Notes: generated by a model from the letters alone, not told the origin. Positions 1 to 10,370 are shown, numbered from the stretch's first letter. The stretch: DNA of 64,000 nucleotides from Dactylis glomerata (GCA_007115705.1 QXEO01000237.1:1296972-1360971); one strand, 5' to 3'. Numbers and translations: made by a program.

Positions 1-1222
1 TCCTCACCCTTTGACCATTGTTGTCATTCCTTTGATAGCCACTTGACTTGCTTCTTCTTTGATTGTCTTCTTTAGCCTTGTGTGGATCAACCCAAAAGGT
101 TTTTCCATAGAAGGCCATGTGCTCATTGTACTCATGTCTTATGTCCTCGGGACACATCTCTAGCCTTGCTTCAATGCTTGCTTGAAGAGGAACCTCTTTC
201 TCAACCACACTTAGCCTTTCAATGCAAGATTAGAGCTTCTTTGCATTCCTATGGCACGGGCACGAGCATCTTCCGCATTTTGTGCGGAAACCTTGTAGGC
301 TTGAATCTCTTGCATCACTTGATTGGAGGTCATCTCATTGAAGTTGTGCTTTCCTTGAACACACATCCGCGGGCTCATATGGAGTGAGAGCAAGAATGTA
401 CTTCATCTTGATCCACTCATCATCAATATGGTGAGCACCGAGGTTCTTGAAGGTGGTAGCAATAGCCTTGAGTCTTCTATACATCTCTTGATGATCCTCA
501 CCATCCATCATGAAGAAACCCTCCGCTTGATTTGAGAAGGCAATATATCTTGTTTTCTTCATGCTCTCATTGCCAACAAAGACGTCGGAGAGTCCTTGCC
601 AAGCTTCTTTGGCGGTGGAGAATGTTGGATGTGAGGCAAGTCCTTGGATCCCAACGGCGACTTGAATCATGTGAGAGCGGTAGCATTGAGTTGACTATCG
701 ACCGTCTCTCTTCTTGTCATGTTGTGGGATCCACGGCCTTGAATCCTTCCTCAACGATCCTCCAAAGCTCGATGCAAGAACTGCGCATATGAGAGATCAT
801 TTGATATTGCCATTGACCAAAGTTTAATGCATCAAGCTTAGGTGGATCTCCTCTATGGTTAATATGAGGATGAGGAACCGGCGGGTCGGGTGAATACCAA
901 TGAGGGAATTCACCTTTCCCGTCGCCCTTGGTGGAAGACTTAGCATCGCCATTTTTATCGGCACCCTCCTCATCTATCCCCACATTCTCCACTTGTGGAG
1001 TAGCGGGTTTTTCCGGAGGTGGAGAGCATTAGCAGTTTTAGCTTGCATGAGTTGCGCATCATTTCACGCAACTCACTTATTTGAGATGTCATGGAAGCCA
1101 TGGATGATTCCAAAGATTTGAACTCACCCATGGAAACTTGACCCGAGCCCTCGAGCCCTCCTTGTGTGATCCATACTCTTAGGCGGTTAAGCCCGAATAA
1201 GAGCCGAGGCTCTGATACCAAT
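1..1222 (-). pseudogene. Copia gag, second copy, broken and cut by window edge
   Basis: This is the N-terminal half of a Copia gag, nearly the same DNA as 9150-10384. Reading on the minus strand it starts just inside the primer site near 1209 and runs off the left edge of the window. Against the better copy it carries many single-base gains and losses (for example near 205, 365, 628, 647, 673, 724, 1027 and 1044), so the frame is broken into four pieces at 211-393, 335-670, 717-992 and 970-1242. The gag-family part corresponds to the DUF4219/UBN2-like core; the zinc knuckle lies outside the window. It belongs to a separate element lying 3' of the main Copia element, in the same orientation. 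Confidence 0.85.
1209..1220 (-). other. Copia primer binding site (initiator tRNA-Met), second copy
   Basis: On the minus strand the sequence reads TGGTATCAGAGC, which is the usual plant Copia primer site complementary to the 3' end of initiator tRNA-Met. It lies two bases from the LTR end at 1223, as expected. Confidence 0.9.
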
Positions 1223-1548
1223 TGAACGGATCGTATGGGCACCTAGAGGGGGGGGGTGAATAGGTGCTACTCAAATTTTAATTCTTTTTCAATTTAGGCT
1301 TGACACAAAAGGTAAATTCTCTAGATATGCAACTAAGGTGAATTTACCTATATGTCAACAAGCAAGCTAAGCAAGATACAAGTAGTAAAGGCAATAAAGG
1401 ATAGAGGTAACCGAGAGTGGAGCACACGGAGACACGGATGTAATTCCCGTAGTTCCTTCCTTTTTAGGGGAAGTACGTCTACGTTGGAGGGGTGTGGTTG
1501 CCACAAAGGCCTAACCAACGCCACAAAGGCTCACCCTATTCTCCGGTG
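1223..1548 (-). repeat. Truncated Copia LTR (R/U5 end only)
   Basis: Bases 1223-1548 match 10385-10712, the end of the 5' LTR next to the primer site, almost perfectly, including the G-run after 'cacctagag'. The match stops abruptly at about 1548. The promoter half of the LTR, corresponding to 10713-11583, is missing. The sequence beyond is the 3' untranslated part of the next element. Confidence 0.85.
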
Positions 1549-1788
1549 ATATAACATAGTCTCATACACCACATGGTAGCAAATAAACGACACGAAGTTC
1601 AACCACACACAAATTTCAACTTAAGACGAACGAAATAAGAAGAAACACAAGCGCCAAAGAATGATAAGCGCGCAAGCTTGTGTTTCCACCCATGCAAATC
1701 CCGTAATATTCCTAATAGAACTACTTCTCCCACTTTGGCATCAAGACACCAAAAAGAGAGAAAGAGCGATGCTACACGTCCCGAGGAA
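1549..1788 (-). other. 3' untranslated tail of the Copia element
   Basis: No ORF is supported here. On the minus strand it follows the stop of the extra gene and contains the phrase GATGCCAAAGTGGGAGAAG (about 1733-1752), a purine-rich signature seen near the 3' end of SIRE-type Copia elements. The stretch ends at 1549, where it joins a cut LTR of the neighbouring copy. Confidence 0.6.
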
Positions 1789-3669
1789 TCAATCCTCCCA
1801 GTCACCAAAGTCGCCGGAGTCCACACCATCATAATCTCCGCCATCATCCTCATCAGCTCCAGCATCTTCATCCTCGGCCTCAAAGTCCTCCTCAGCCTCA
1901 AAGTCCTCCTCAGCCTCTGCACGAGCACCTCCTGCGGGAGCATCTGGAGCATCAAAGAGATGCTTCTGCATATCCACCCAGTTGTAGCGATCGGTGGTTC
2001 CAAGCATCATAGGCCACAGGAGCAGTAGGAGTGGGATCGGCGGTCTGAGCACCACTGAGGCGGTGAAGGATCAGCTGCTGAGAGTCCTGGATGCTCTTCC
2101 TCTCAACATAGGCCTGGTAGTTCTCACGGTGAATCTCTACCTTCATGCACAGAACATTCCGCTCAAACCAACTGAGCTTCTTGACCTCCCTGGACATAAC
2201 AGATGCAGCAGTCCTCTGATCACGGGCAGTAGCACTTGTCCTCGCATCAGCCATGAAAGTGCCTGGATATGCAGCTGAAGGAGCAGATTTCGCCTTTCTC
2301 TTGACATACATCTTCTTGACAAGATGCTCCACACAGTCATCATGGATATCATAATCTCCAAGGGCATGCTTGATAAGTAGCATGATGTATGGAGCATATG
2401 GCACAGTGTTCCTCTGAATGATAGCATCCTTGATCTCATAGAAGATGAAATCCATCACATCAATGGTAAAGTTCTCAGCAGGGTCAGTCGACGTGGCACA
2501 CTCATGAGCAAAAGCAAGGAGGTCAACCAGAGAGGTGCGAATGGCATCATTGTTGCCACCACTAGGAGCAATGTTCTCCCTGAAAATGCGGACCAGCTGA
2601 TCATAGAGAGGATGTAGTCCTTGGATGAAGCCCACAGTGCCGGTGGAGTCATAGAGATCATACAATTTATCCTTGTCAGGCTTGGTCCCCGGGTTGTGAA
2701 TACGGCGACCCACTGGAGTGTCTCCATTATACGCATACCCCAAGAGAGAGGCAAACGTAGCAAAGTCCGATGTACACTCATGCTCGCCGGTCATCCACTT
2801 CATAGATTTCTGTGCATTTGGCAGGATCACAAGGGTAGCATAGAACTGCTTGATGAGACCGGGATTATAGTTGCACTAAATGTTGGCCAGCCCCATCAAA
2901 CCTAACTTCTCAACCACAGAAACCGCTTCATCAAAATAAGACTTGCTGCGAAGGTGATCAAAATCAATTGGATGCATCGGACGACAAGGGTTCTTGAAAG
3001 GCTCATAAATATCACGGAAAATCCCCCACTGTTCCTCATTCCAAAAACCATGGTCCTCAATGTCTTCATCTCTTGCAGTGGCATACCAATTGTTCCTCCG
3101 CACAAGAATGTACTCGGCCTCTGGCATCTTCTTGTAGTCAGGACGATTCGCTTTGCCCTTGCGACGACGGGCTTGAACCTTGGCAGCCTTCTCTTTCTCA
3201 GCTTTTCTTGCAGCCGCCCTCTGACGCTGGCGAATAACAACCTCATCAACTAGGACTCCGTCCTCATTCGGAATCAAACGGCGCTTGCGCTTCGGCAGAC
3301 TCGGACCACCTGTGAAAGAGATATGCACGGAGAGCATGGGGATAAGCGTATGCACACGAGTTACGGAAAGGATCAACAAATCATGAAATATGAACAAGCA
3401 AACTTCACCTAATGAACCAAATTGACAGCAACAAGTATAAAAAGAAACAAAAAAAATCCCAGGCCGGATTATCCGGCCAAGGGGGGGCGGATAATCCGGC
3501 CCCTCGAAAAATTCTTCTACAACTTGCTGCAGTGACCAATTTGATAGATCGGGGGAAGGATTCATACAACATGATTCATAATAGAGGAAACAACATCTAG
3601 AAGGCTAAATCACCAAGAACAAGCTAGGGTAAAATCACATCCTAGGAATAGAACAATACCCGCATCCAT
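1789..3669 (-). pseudogene. Extra spliced gene of the Copia element
   Basis: I read a two-exon gene: a 10-base coding exon (3660-3669, ATG GAT GCG G), a 350-base intron (3310-3659, GT...AG) and a long exon (1789-3309). The splice joins in frame to give a start like MDAGGPSLPKRKRR. The product is about 510 residues: a basic, lysine/arginine-rich N-terminus that could be a nuclear signal, a charged helical stretch, a globular middle with motifs such as NNWYATARDEDIEDHGFW and LYDLYDSTGTVGFIQGLHPL, and a very acidic tail (EEDFEAE repeats). It has no gag, pol or envelope domain I recognise. I know similar ORFs only as retrotransposon-associated proteins of grasses with no assigned function. Lesions: in-frame TAG at 2876-2878 and one frameshift near 1990-2010 before the acidic tail. 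It follows pol in the same orientation with its own TATA box. Confidence 0.7.
3310..3659 (-). other. Intron of the Copia extra gene
   Basis: On the minus strand it opens GTATTG and closes TTTCACAG, preceded by a pyrimidine stretch. Removing it joins a Kozak-like ATG exon in frame to the long exon. The intron holds one perfect GGCCGGATTATCCGGCC palindrome (3462-3478). Confidence 0.65.
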
Positions 3670-3945
3670 TGCGAAAACGGCTTGGTGAATGCCTTCCAGA
3701 GGAGGAGGAGAGCAACCTCCGAAGAAATCCGGCCAAGGGGTTGGCCAGAGCTCCGGCGGCGACGGGAAGGAGGCGGCGGCGGCAGGGAACTGCTGGAAGG
3801 GGTGGGGAAGGAACTGCCCTAGGGCAGCCCGACCCTGCCCCTTATATACCCAGGTGCCACTTGGGCCGGATTATCCGGCCAGGAGGGGGCGGATAATCTG
3901 GCCCCCCCAGATATTCTGCCCAGGGGGGCGGATATTCCGGCCTGG
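3462..3945. repeat. GGCCGGATTATCCGGCC palindromes around the internal promoter
   Basis: Perfect 17-base palindromes at 3462-3478 and 3864-3880, with degenerate copies near 3486, 3889 and 3923. The same motif is repeated about ten times upstream of the TATA box in the 5' LTR. Short ORFs through these repeats give PDYPP/GRIIRP-like peptides that are only translations of the repeat. Confidence 0.85.
3841..3848 (-). promoter_or_regulatory. TATA box of the Copia extra gene
   Basis: TATATAAG on the minus strand, about 170 bases upstream of the proposed start codon at 3669. A GC-rich leader follows. Palindromic GGCCGGATTATCCGGCC-type repeats lie on both sides, and the ones upstream mirror the arrangement in the 5' LTR. 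Confidence 0.6.
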
Positions 3946-4462
3946 GAGCCAGAAAACTGGCCAACTCGAAATTTTCAAAAACAGATGTTGTTTTGATGAA
4001 AAATTTAAACTCATGTGCATAGATTAGATGTCTTGAGAGAGGATGGCTTAGGTGAGAGAGCAAACACGGAGTGGTTCTCGGCACTTAACATTGCAAGAGC
4101 AAATCGACTAAAGATCCAATGCAAGTGCCTTCCCATATTAAGAATAAGAAAAAAACATCGAGAGAGAACACCAAAACCTCAAATAAGATATGCAATGAAT
4201 CAACTCTTCGAAAAGAGGTCGGTGGCCGGAGCCACCATGTTTGAGTGTTATGGCATTGGACCGCGAAGATGTATCTTGAGTCCATAACCACTACTCATCA
4301 TTGAAGCTCATATATCATAAAATGATATTAAGAGAATGATATGATTACTATTGGCATTATGGGGGGAGGGATAGCCCAATTAATTAGGACCGCACTCCCC
4401 CTATCTCCATGCCTACACCTAAACCAAACATGTATTGAAATATAGGTGTATTTGCAAGATGT
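3946..4462 (-). other. Spacer between pol and the extra gene
   Basis: No supported coding sequence. On the minus strand it starts after the pol stop, holds a purine-rich block containing GGAGATAGGGGGAG at about 4390-4413, and leads into the palindrome-rich promoter region. The block looks like a polypurine tract, but no LTR matching 10385-11583 follows it, so it may be an internal one. Confidence 0.5.
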
Positions 4463-7400
4463 TCAAGCCACACTCCTTGAATCGATGATATTTAGCTCAT
4501 TCCTCAAATATCCAAATCTTGCTTCATCAAGAGGCTTCGTGAATATATCGGCAAGTTGATCCTTGGTGCAAACATAAGCAAGCTCAATATCACCACGGGC
4601 AACATGATCTCTAATGAAATGATTCCGGATCTCAATATGCTTGGTTCTTGAATGTTGCACCGGATTATAGGCGATCTTGATAGCACTTTCATTGTCACAT
4701 AAAAGAGGCACTTTGTCACAATTGACACCGTATTCCTTCAAAGTTTGCCTCATCCATAACAATTGAGTGCATCCACTTGCGGCGGCAATGTATTCGGCTT
4801 CGGCGGTGGAGAGAGATATGCAATTTTGCTTCTTAGAAGACCAACACACCAAAGACCTACCAAGAAATTGGCAAGCTCCGGAGGTTGATTTCCTATCATC
4901 CTTGTCACCGGCCCAATCCGAATCCGTGAAGCCACAAAGAGAGAAATCCGAGCCCTTGGGATACCAAAGCCCATAAGTTGGGGTATGAACCAAATATCGA
5001 AAGATTCTCTTAACCGCCATAAGGTGGCTTTCTTTAGGAGCGGCTTGATACCTTGCACACACACCTACACTCAACACAATATCGGGTCTAGATGCGCAAA
5101 GGTAAAGCAAAGAACCGATCATAGAACGGTATACCTTTTGATCCACATCTTTACCATTGGAATCAAGTTCAAGATGACATTTTGTGGCCATTGGTGTGGC
5201 GGCCCTGTTTAGTTCCTTCATCTTGAACCTTTTGAGCATGTCTTGAACATATTTTGCTTGATTAATGAACGTCCCTTCTTTCAATTGCTTGATTTCAAAA
5301 CCAAGAAAGAACTTCATTTCGCCCATCATAGACATCTCGAACCTATCGGTCATAAGCTTTGCAAATTCATCATTAAAAGCTTTGTTAGTCGAGCCAAAGA
5401 TAATATCATCAACATATAGTTGGCATACGAAAAGCTCCCCATTGACCCTCTTAGTAAAAAGAGTGGGATCGATTTGCCGAACTTCAAACCCACGGTCTAA
5501 CAACAACTCCCTAAGGTGCTCGTACCACGCACGTGGGGCTTGTTTAAGGCCATAGAGTGCCTTATGGAGTTTGTAGACATGGTTCGGGAAGTTGAGATCC
5601 TCAAACCCCGGGGGTTGCTTAACATACACTTCCTCTTTCAATGGACCATTGAGAAAGGCACTCTTAACATCCATTTGTTGCAACTTAAAGTTATGATGAG
5701 TGGCATATGCAAGAAGGATACGGATGGACTCAAGACGAGCCACGGGAGCATAAGTCTCTCCAAAGTCAATGCCTTCAACTTGAGAGAAACCTTGAGCAAC
5801 CAATCTTGCCTTGTTCCTCACAACAATTCCATGCTCATCTTGCTTGTTCTTGAATATCCACTTTGTGCCAATCACATTGCGGCACTCCTTTGGCTTCTCC
5901 ACTAATACCCATACATTATTGCGCTTGAAGTTGTTGAGTTCTTCATGCATAGCATCCAACCAATCCGGATCTTCAAGTGCTTCAAATACTTTCTTGGGTT
6001 CAACCATGGAGATATAAGCATGATGAGAGCTAAATTGTGCCAATTGACGCCGGGTTGACACTTTGCTTCTTAAATCTCCAATAACCCTCTCAAGGGTATG
6101 ACCTTTAAGCTCCAAATCCCTTTCAACTCTTTTCTTGCGACGGGCTTCGATCTCCTCATTTGACCTTGGAGGAGTCACTTGATCATCTTGATCATTTTGG
6201 TCCCCGTCTTGGCCATCAAATTGACCTTGATCATCATTATCTTCATGAGTAGGTTGATCTTGGTCATGTGAAGAATTGGGGGCGGTTGAAATAACCGGAG
6301 AGGATGGTGGTGCCCCTTCTTCTTCATGAAGGTCCTTGTCTTGTTCTTCGGTTGGTGCATTAGTTGCTTCCTTAGGAGAGGCTTGTTGAGCTTGTGAAGA
6401 TGAAGGCTCTACTTGAGTAGAGCATAGTCCTTCCCGGTCGGCCACAAGGTGTCCCTCAATGGGGCAGAAAAATCCCACGCCCATTCTTCCTATGGCTTCT
6501 CGAGGTATTTCATCATCTACATCACAAGAAACAACATCTCGCCCCCCTTGGGAGCCGTCATTCTCTTCGAATACCACACTACAAGATTCTTCAACACGTC
6601 CGGTGGACTTGTTGAAGACTCTATAAGTGTGGGATTCGGCACCATAACCAACAAAAATACCTTCTATTGCTTTTGGATCAAATTTACCTAAACGAACTCC
6701 TTTTCTTTTAAAGAAACACTTACACCCGAAAACCCGGTAGTAGGAGATGTTGGGCTTGCTTCCGGTGAGTATTTCATATGGAGTCTTGTTTAGGCCTTTG
6801 CGGAGGAAGAGCCGGTTTGAAGAATGACAAGCCGTAGAGATAGCTTCGGCCCAAAAGTTGTATGGAGACTTAAACTCCGCCAACATGGACCTAGCCATAT
6901 CCATAAGAGTCCAGTTCTTCCTCTCGGCTACACCATTTTGTTGAGGGGTATATGCAGCGGAATATTGATGATGAATCCCCTCATCACTAAGAAATCCATT
7001 TAAGGTGTAGTTCTTGAACTCCGAGCCATTGTCACTTCTAATTGCCAAAATAGTTTGCCCATGTTGACGTTCAACTTCCTTGGCAAAGTCGATGACGGTT
7101 TGTTGAGTCTCACTCTTATGCTTGAAGAAGTAGACCCAAGTATATCTTGAATAGTCATCAACAATCACCAAACAATATTTCTTCCCACCAAGACTTGCAT
7201 GAGATGGAGGACCAAAAAGATCCACATGAAGGAGCTCCAAGATCCTCTTGGAAGAAATGATAGTCTTGCTTGGGTGGGGAGAATCATGCATTTTTCCTAG
7301 AACGCAAGCCCTGCAAACACGATCTTTGGCAAAAGAAACATTCTCTTTTAGTCCGAGTATGTGGCCACCCTTGTGAAGGCTTTGCAAAGTTCTCATATTG

Positions 7401-7843
7401 ACATGGGCTAGTCGGCGATGCCAAAGCCAACCCACATCGGCCTTTCCAAATAAACACATTGCACTTGTAGTGGTTTTCCCCGAAAAGTCCACCACATACA
7501 AGTTATTTTCAATGTGTCCAACGAAAGCGACCTTTAGAGACTTGCTCCACAAGAGTACCACAATGTCATTATCAATGAAGACGGCAAAACCCATCTTACC
7601 AAGTGCACGAACTGAAAGTAAATTGTAACCTAGGGTCTCAACAAGCATGACGTCCACAAGGGAAATATCCGGTGCGACCACCACCTTGCCAAGACCCAAT
7701 ACCTCGGATTGTGACATGTCTCCATATGTGACGGTTATGTGGTTGTCATTTGGTCTCATCTCCGTCATAATCTTCTTGCTTCCGGTCATATGACTTGTGC
7801 ATCCACTATCAAGCACACATTTTGATCCACCGGAAGCATAGTC
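4463..7843 (-). CDS. pol: Copia pol: protease, integrase, reverse transcriptase, RNase H
   Basis: An open frame of 1117 codons counted from a GTG at 7816. Protease motif LDSGCTSHMTG sits at the very start. Integrase has an H-H-C-C zinc site (LWHRRLAHVN near residue 130, CRAC near 167) and the D-D-E triad (LHVDLFGP near 198, RSDNGSEF near 261, NGVAERKN near 296). Reverse transcriptase follows, with LYVDDIIFG near residue 800. RNase H has FTDSDWAGD near 967 and STAEAEYIA, and the frame ends DIFTKPLDEARFGYL, a normal Copia end. No internal stop, so the enzymatic part looks intact. It cannot be translated from gag without repair: TAG at 7844-7846 and a frame change near 7850-7870 separate it from the upstream frame. 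Confidence 0.93.
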   Translation of the reverse strand, partial: DYASGGSKCVLDSGCTSHMTGSKKIMTEMRPNDNHITVTYGDMSQSEVLGLGKVVVAPDISLVDVMLVETLGYNLLSVRALGKMGFAVFIDNDIVVLLWSKSLKVAFVGHIENNLYVVDFSGKTTTSAMCLFGKADVGWLWHRRLAHVNMRTLQSLHKGGHILGLKENVSFAKDRVCRACVLGKMHDSPHPSKTIISSKRILELLHVDLFGPPSHASLGGKKYCLVIVDDYSRYTWVYFFKHKSETQQTVIDFAKEVERQHGQTILAIRSDNGSEFKNYTLNGFLSDEGIHHQYSAAYTPQQNGVAERKNWTLMDMARSMLAEFKSPYNFWAEAISTACHSSNRLFLRKGLNKTPYEILTGSKPNISYYRVFGCKCFFKRKGVRLGKFDPKAIEGIFVGYGAESHTYRVFNKSTGRVEESCSVVFEENDGSQGGRDVVSCDVDDEIPREAIGRMGVGFFCPIEGHLVADREGLCSTQVEPSSSQAQQASPKEATNAPTEEQDKDLHEEEGAPPSSPVISTAPNSSHDQDQPTHEDNDDQGQFDGQDGDQNDQDDQVTPPRSNEEIEARRKKRVERDLELKGHTLERVIGDLRSKVSTRRQLAQFSSHHAYISMVEPKKVFEALEDPDWLDAMHEELNNFKRNNVWVLVEKPKECRNVIGTKWIFKNKQDEHGIVVRNKARLVAQGFSQVEGIDFGETYAPVARLESIRILLAYATHHNFKLQQMDVKSAFLNGPLKEEVYVKQPPGFEDLNFPNHVYKLHKALYGLKQAPRAWYEHLRELLLDRGFEVRQIDPTLFTKRVNGELFVCQLYVDDIIFGSTNKAFNDEFAKLMTDRFEMSMMGEMKFFLGFEIKQLKEGTFINQAKYVQDMLKRFKMKELNRAATPMATKCHLELDSNGKDVDQKVYRSMIGSLLYLCASRPDIVLSVGVCARYQAAPKESHLMAVKRIFRYLVHTPTYGLWYPKGSDFSLCGFTDSDWAGDKDDRKSTSGACQFLGRSLVCWSSKKQNCISLSTAEAEYIAAASGCTQLLWMRQTLKEYGVNCDKVPLLCDNESAIKIAYNPVQHSRTKHIEIRNHFIRDHVARGDIELAYVCTKDQLADIFTKPLDEARFGYLRNELNIIDSRSVA

Positions 7844-7853
7844 CTACAAGAGA

Positions 7854-8450
7854 TCATTGCTTGGTTTTAGGTCCCCATTTTTCAATGGGTCCTCTTTTGT
7901 TAGCAACAAGGGTCTTTGGAACCCAAATAGACCACGCAATATAACCATCATTTGGACCAACATATTTTGCATAAACATCACCATAATAATCACGAAATAA
8001 AACACAGTGAGGGTTAGCAATTCCCGCATGATCATCATGAGTGACTTTGCCACCCACAATAGGATCCTTCTTTGCTTGAGCGGGCTTGGTCTTCTTTTTC
8101 TTGTTGTTCTTCTTCTTCTTCTTTGAGACATAGCCAATCCCCGTTTTATCACCAAATGCCTTTTGCTTACTCAAAAGGTCATTCAAGTTTTTCTCACTTA
8201 TGGGAATGGAGGACTTGGCAAGCTCATCTTTCAACCTAGCATTTTCTTCAATAACATTTGCATGATCACAAGTAGAAGTAGAAGAACTAGGCACATTAAT
8301 CTTAGTCAATTGAATTTGAAGTTGTTCATGTGACTTGGTAAGGATAGAGTGTTCACTTTTCAAGGCCTTGTGAGCCTTGTCAAGATCTTCTAAATCCTTA
8401 ACAAGTATATCATGACCAACACCAAATTCAACCTTTTCCTTTTTAAGCAT
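7854..8450 (-). pseudogene. Copia gag C-terminal segment, frame-shifted from gag and pol
   Basis: A 198-residue frame that begins with a coiled-coil-like stretch (KKEKVEFGVGHD) and ends WGPKTKQ, the usual linker before the protease. It continues the gag reading frame only if the A6 run at about 8450-8455 is read as shifted by one. At its low end it stops out of frame with pol. Both breaks look like degeneration, although a shift on an A-run could in principle be used. Confidence 0.7.
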
Positions 8451-10335
8451 TTTTTACTTTAGCACAAGCATGATCTCGCTCTTTAATGAGTTTGGAAACA
8501 ACTTCATTATTAGATTCCTCAATGGAATCGAGCTTCTCTTCAAGAGTTGCTCGTTCCTCTTGCTCTTCTTCAAGAGACTCGGTTAGTGAGGCAATATCTT
8601 GAGCATATTCTTTTTCAAGCCTCATTTGTTCATCTAGTTTTTCAAGAGTTTTACCATATTGGCTCAATAGACGTTCAAAGTGAAGCTTGTGCACACCATC
8701 TACACTAGACACATAATCATCAAAAGCAACAATTTCTTCCTTTACTCTAAGACTAGCAAGATCATTCAAGGAAGCATCATTTGTCTTAGAGGAAGAGAAA
8801 GATGTGGGTGATACCTCGGAAGACTTGGCCATAAGGCACTTGACGTTCTTGAGAAGAGAGTCCTCATTGGGGGATTCAAAGAGTGATGTGGAGGAGGTGG
8901 AGGTGGTTGCCATTGCGGCCACCTCACTAGTTGTGGTTTCTTCTTCATCACTCTCACTTGCGGAGTACTCTTCTTGAGTCAAGAACACAAACTTTGGTTG
9001 TCTCTTCTTTGGTCCACCCTTCTTCACAAATGGCTTCTTGGATGGTGACTTGGTCTTGCTTTTGAAGATGAGCTTTCCACCATGGTCTTCTCTCTTCTCA
9101 TAAGGGCACTCGGCAACAAAATGGAATCTATCATTGCAATTGTAGCAAGTCCTCACCCTTTGACCATTGTTGTTATTCCTTTGATAGCCACTTGACTTGC
9201 TTCTTCTTTGATTGTCTTCTTTAGCCTTGTGTGGATCAACCCAAAAGGTTTTTCCATAGAAGGCCATGTGCTCATTGTACTCATGCCTTATGTCCTCGGG
9301 ACACATCTCTAGTCTTGCTTCAATACTCGCTTGAAGAGGAACCTCTTTCTCAACCACACTTGCTTTCAATGCAAGATTAGAGCTTCTTTGCATTCCTATG
9401 GCACGGGCACGAGCATCTTCCGCATTTTGTGCGGAAACCTTGTAGGCTTGAATCTCTTGCATCACTTGATTGGAGGTCATCTCATTGAAGTTGTGCTTTC
9501 CTTGAACACTCTTCACATCCGCGGGCTCATATGGAGTGAGAGCAAGAATGTACTTCATCTTGATCCACTCATCATCAATATGGTGAGCACCGAGGTTCTT
9601 GAAGGTGGTAGCAATAGCCTTGAGTCTTCTATACATCTCTTGATGATCCTCACCATCCATCATGAAGAAACCCTCCGCTTGATTTGAGAAGGCAATATAT
9701 CTTGTTTTCTTCATGCTCTCGTTGCCAACAAAGACGTCGGAGAGTCCTTGCCAAGCTTCTTTGGCGGTGGAGAAGTGTTGGATGTGAGGCAAGTCCTTGG
9801 ATCCCACGGTGACTTGAATCATGTGAAGAGCGGTAGCATTGAGTTGGCTATCGACCGTCTCTCTTCTTGTCATGTTGTGGGGATCCACGGCCTTGAATCC
9901 TTCCTCAACGATCCTCCAAAGCTCAATGCAAGAACTGCGCATATGAGAGATCATTTGATATTGCCATTGACCAAAGTTTAATGCATCAAGCTTAGGTGGA
10001 TCTCCTCTATGGTTAATATGAGGATGAGGAACCGGCGGGTCGGGTGAATAACAATGAGGGAATTCACCTTTCCCGTCGCCCTTGGTGGAAGACTTAGCAT
10101 CGCCATTTTTATCGGCACCCTCCTCATCTATCCCCACATTCTCCACTTGTGGAGTAGCGGGTTTTTCCGGAGGAGGAGAAGCATTAGTAGTTTTAGCTTG
10201 CATGAGTTGCGCCATCATTTCACGCAACTCACTTATTTGAGATGTCATGGAAGCCATGGATGATTCCAAGGATTTGAACTCACCCATGGAAACTTGACCC
10301 GAGCCCTCCGAGCCCTCCTTAGGTGGTGGATCCAT
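8443..10335 (-). CDS. gag: Copia gag
   Basis: 630 residues starting MDPPPKEG, a few dozen bases inside the primer site. The first 120 residues are low-complexity, with a proline-rich stretch. Residues of about 130-330 match the gag core of plant Copia elements (DUF4219/UBN2 type, e.g. LDALNFGQWQYQM and TAKEAWQGL). A CCHC zinc knuckle, CYNCNDRFHFVAEC, lies near residue 395, followed by a lysine-rich stretch and, from about 545, a long acidic coiled coil. It packages element RNA into particles. The frame ends at a TAA directly after an A6 run, where the downstream frame takes over. Confidence 0.9.
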   Translation of the reverse strand: MDPPPKEGSEGSGQVSMGEFKSLESSMASMTSQISELREMMAQLMQAKTTNASPPPEKPATPQVENVGIDEEGADKNGDAKSSTKGDGKGEFPHCYSPDPPVPHPHINHRGDPPKLDALNFGQWQYQMISHMRSSCIELWRIVEEGFKAVDPHNMTRRETVDSQLNATALHMIQVTVGSKDLPHIQHFSTAKEAWQGLSDVFVGNESMKKTRYIAFSNQAEGFFMMDGEDHQEMYRRLKAIATTFKNLGAHHIDDEWIKMKYILALTPYEPADVKSVQGKHNFNEMTSNQVMQEIQAYKVSAQNAEDARARAIGMQRSSNLALKASVVEKEVPLQASIEARLEMCPEDIRHEYNEHMAFYGKTFWVDPHKAKEDNQRRSKSSGYQRNNNNGQRVRTCYNCNDRFHFVAECPYEKREDHGGKLIFKSKTKSPSKKPFVKKGGPKKRQPKFVFLTQEEYSASESDEEETTTSEVAAMATTSTSSTSLFESPNEDSLLKNVKCLMAKSSEVSPTSFSSSKTNDASLNDLASLRVKEEIVAFDDYVSSVDGVHKLHFERLLSQYGKTLEKLDEQMRLEKEYAQDIASLTESLEEEQEERATLEEKLDSIEESNNEVVSKLIKERDHACAKVKNA

Positions 10336-10370
10336 ACTCTTAGGCGGTTAAGCCCGAAATAAGAGCCAAG

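Noticed and set aside
1700..1735. Start of the lost Copia 3' LTR, from resemblance of ATTAGGAATATTA to the 5' LTR start
   Set aside because: Similarity is short and stops at once, whereas the other LTR part is nearly identical.
3669..4084. ORFs rich in PDYPP/GRIIRP peptides as a repeat protein
   Set aside because: They are translations of the GGCCGGATTATCCGGCC repeats and appear in several frames on both strands.
4390..4413. End of the Copia element with a 3' LTR starting here
   Set aside because: No sequence matching the 5' LTR follows; the extra gene does. Kept only as a possible internal polypurine tract.
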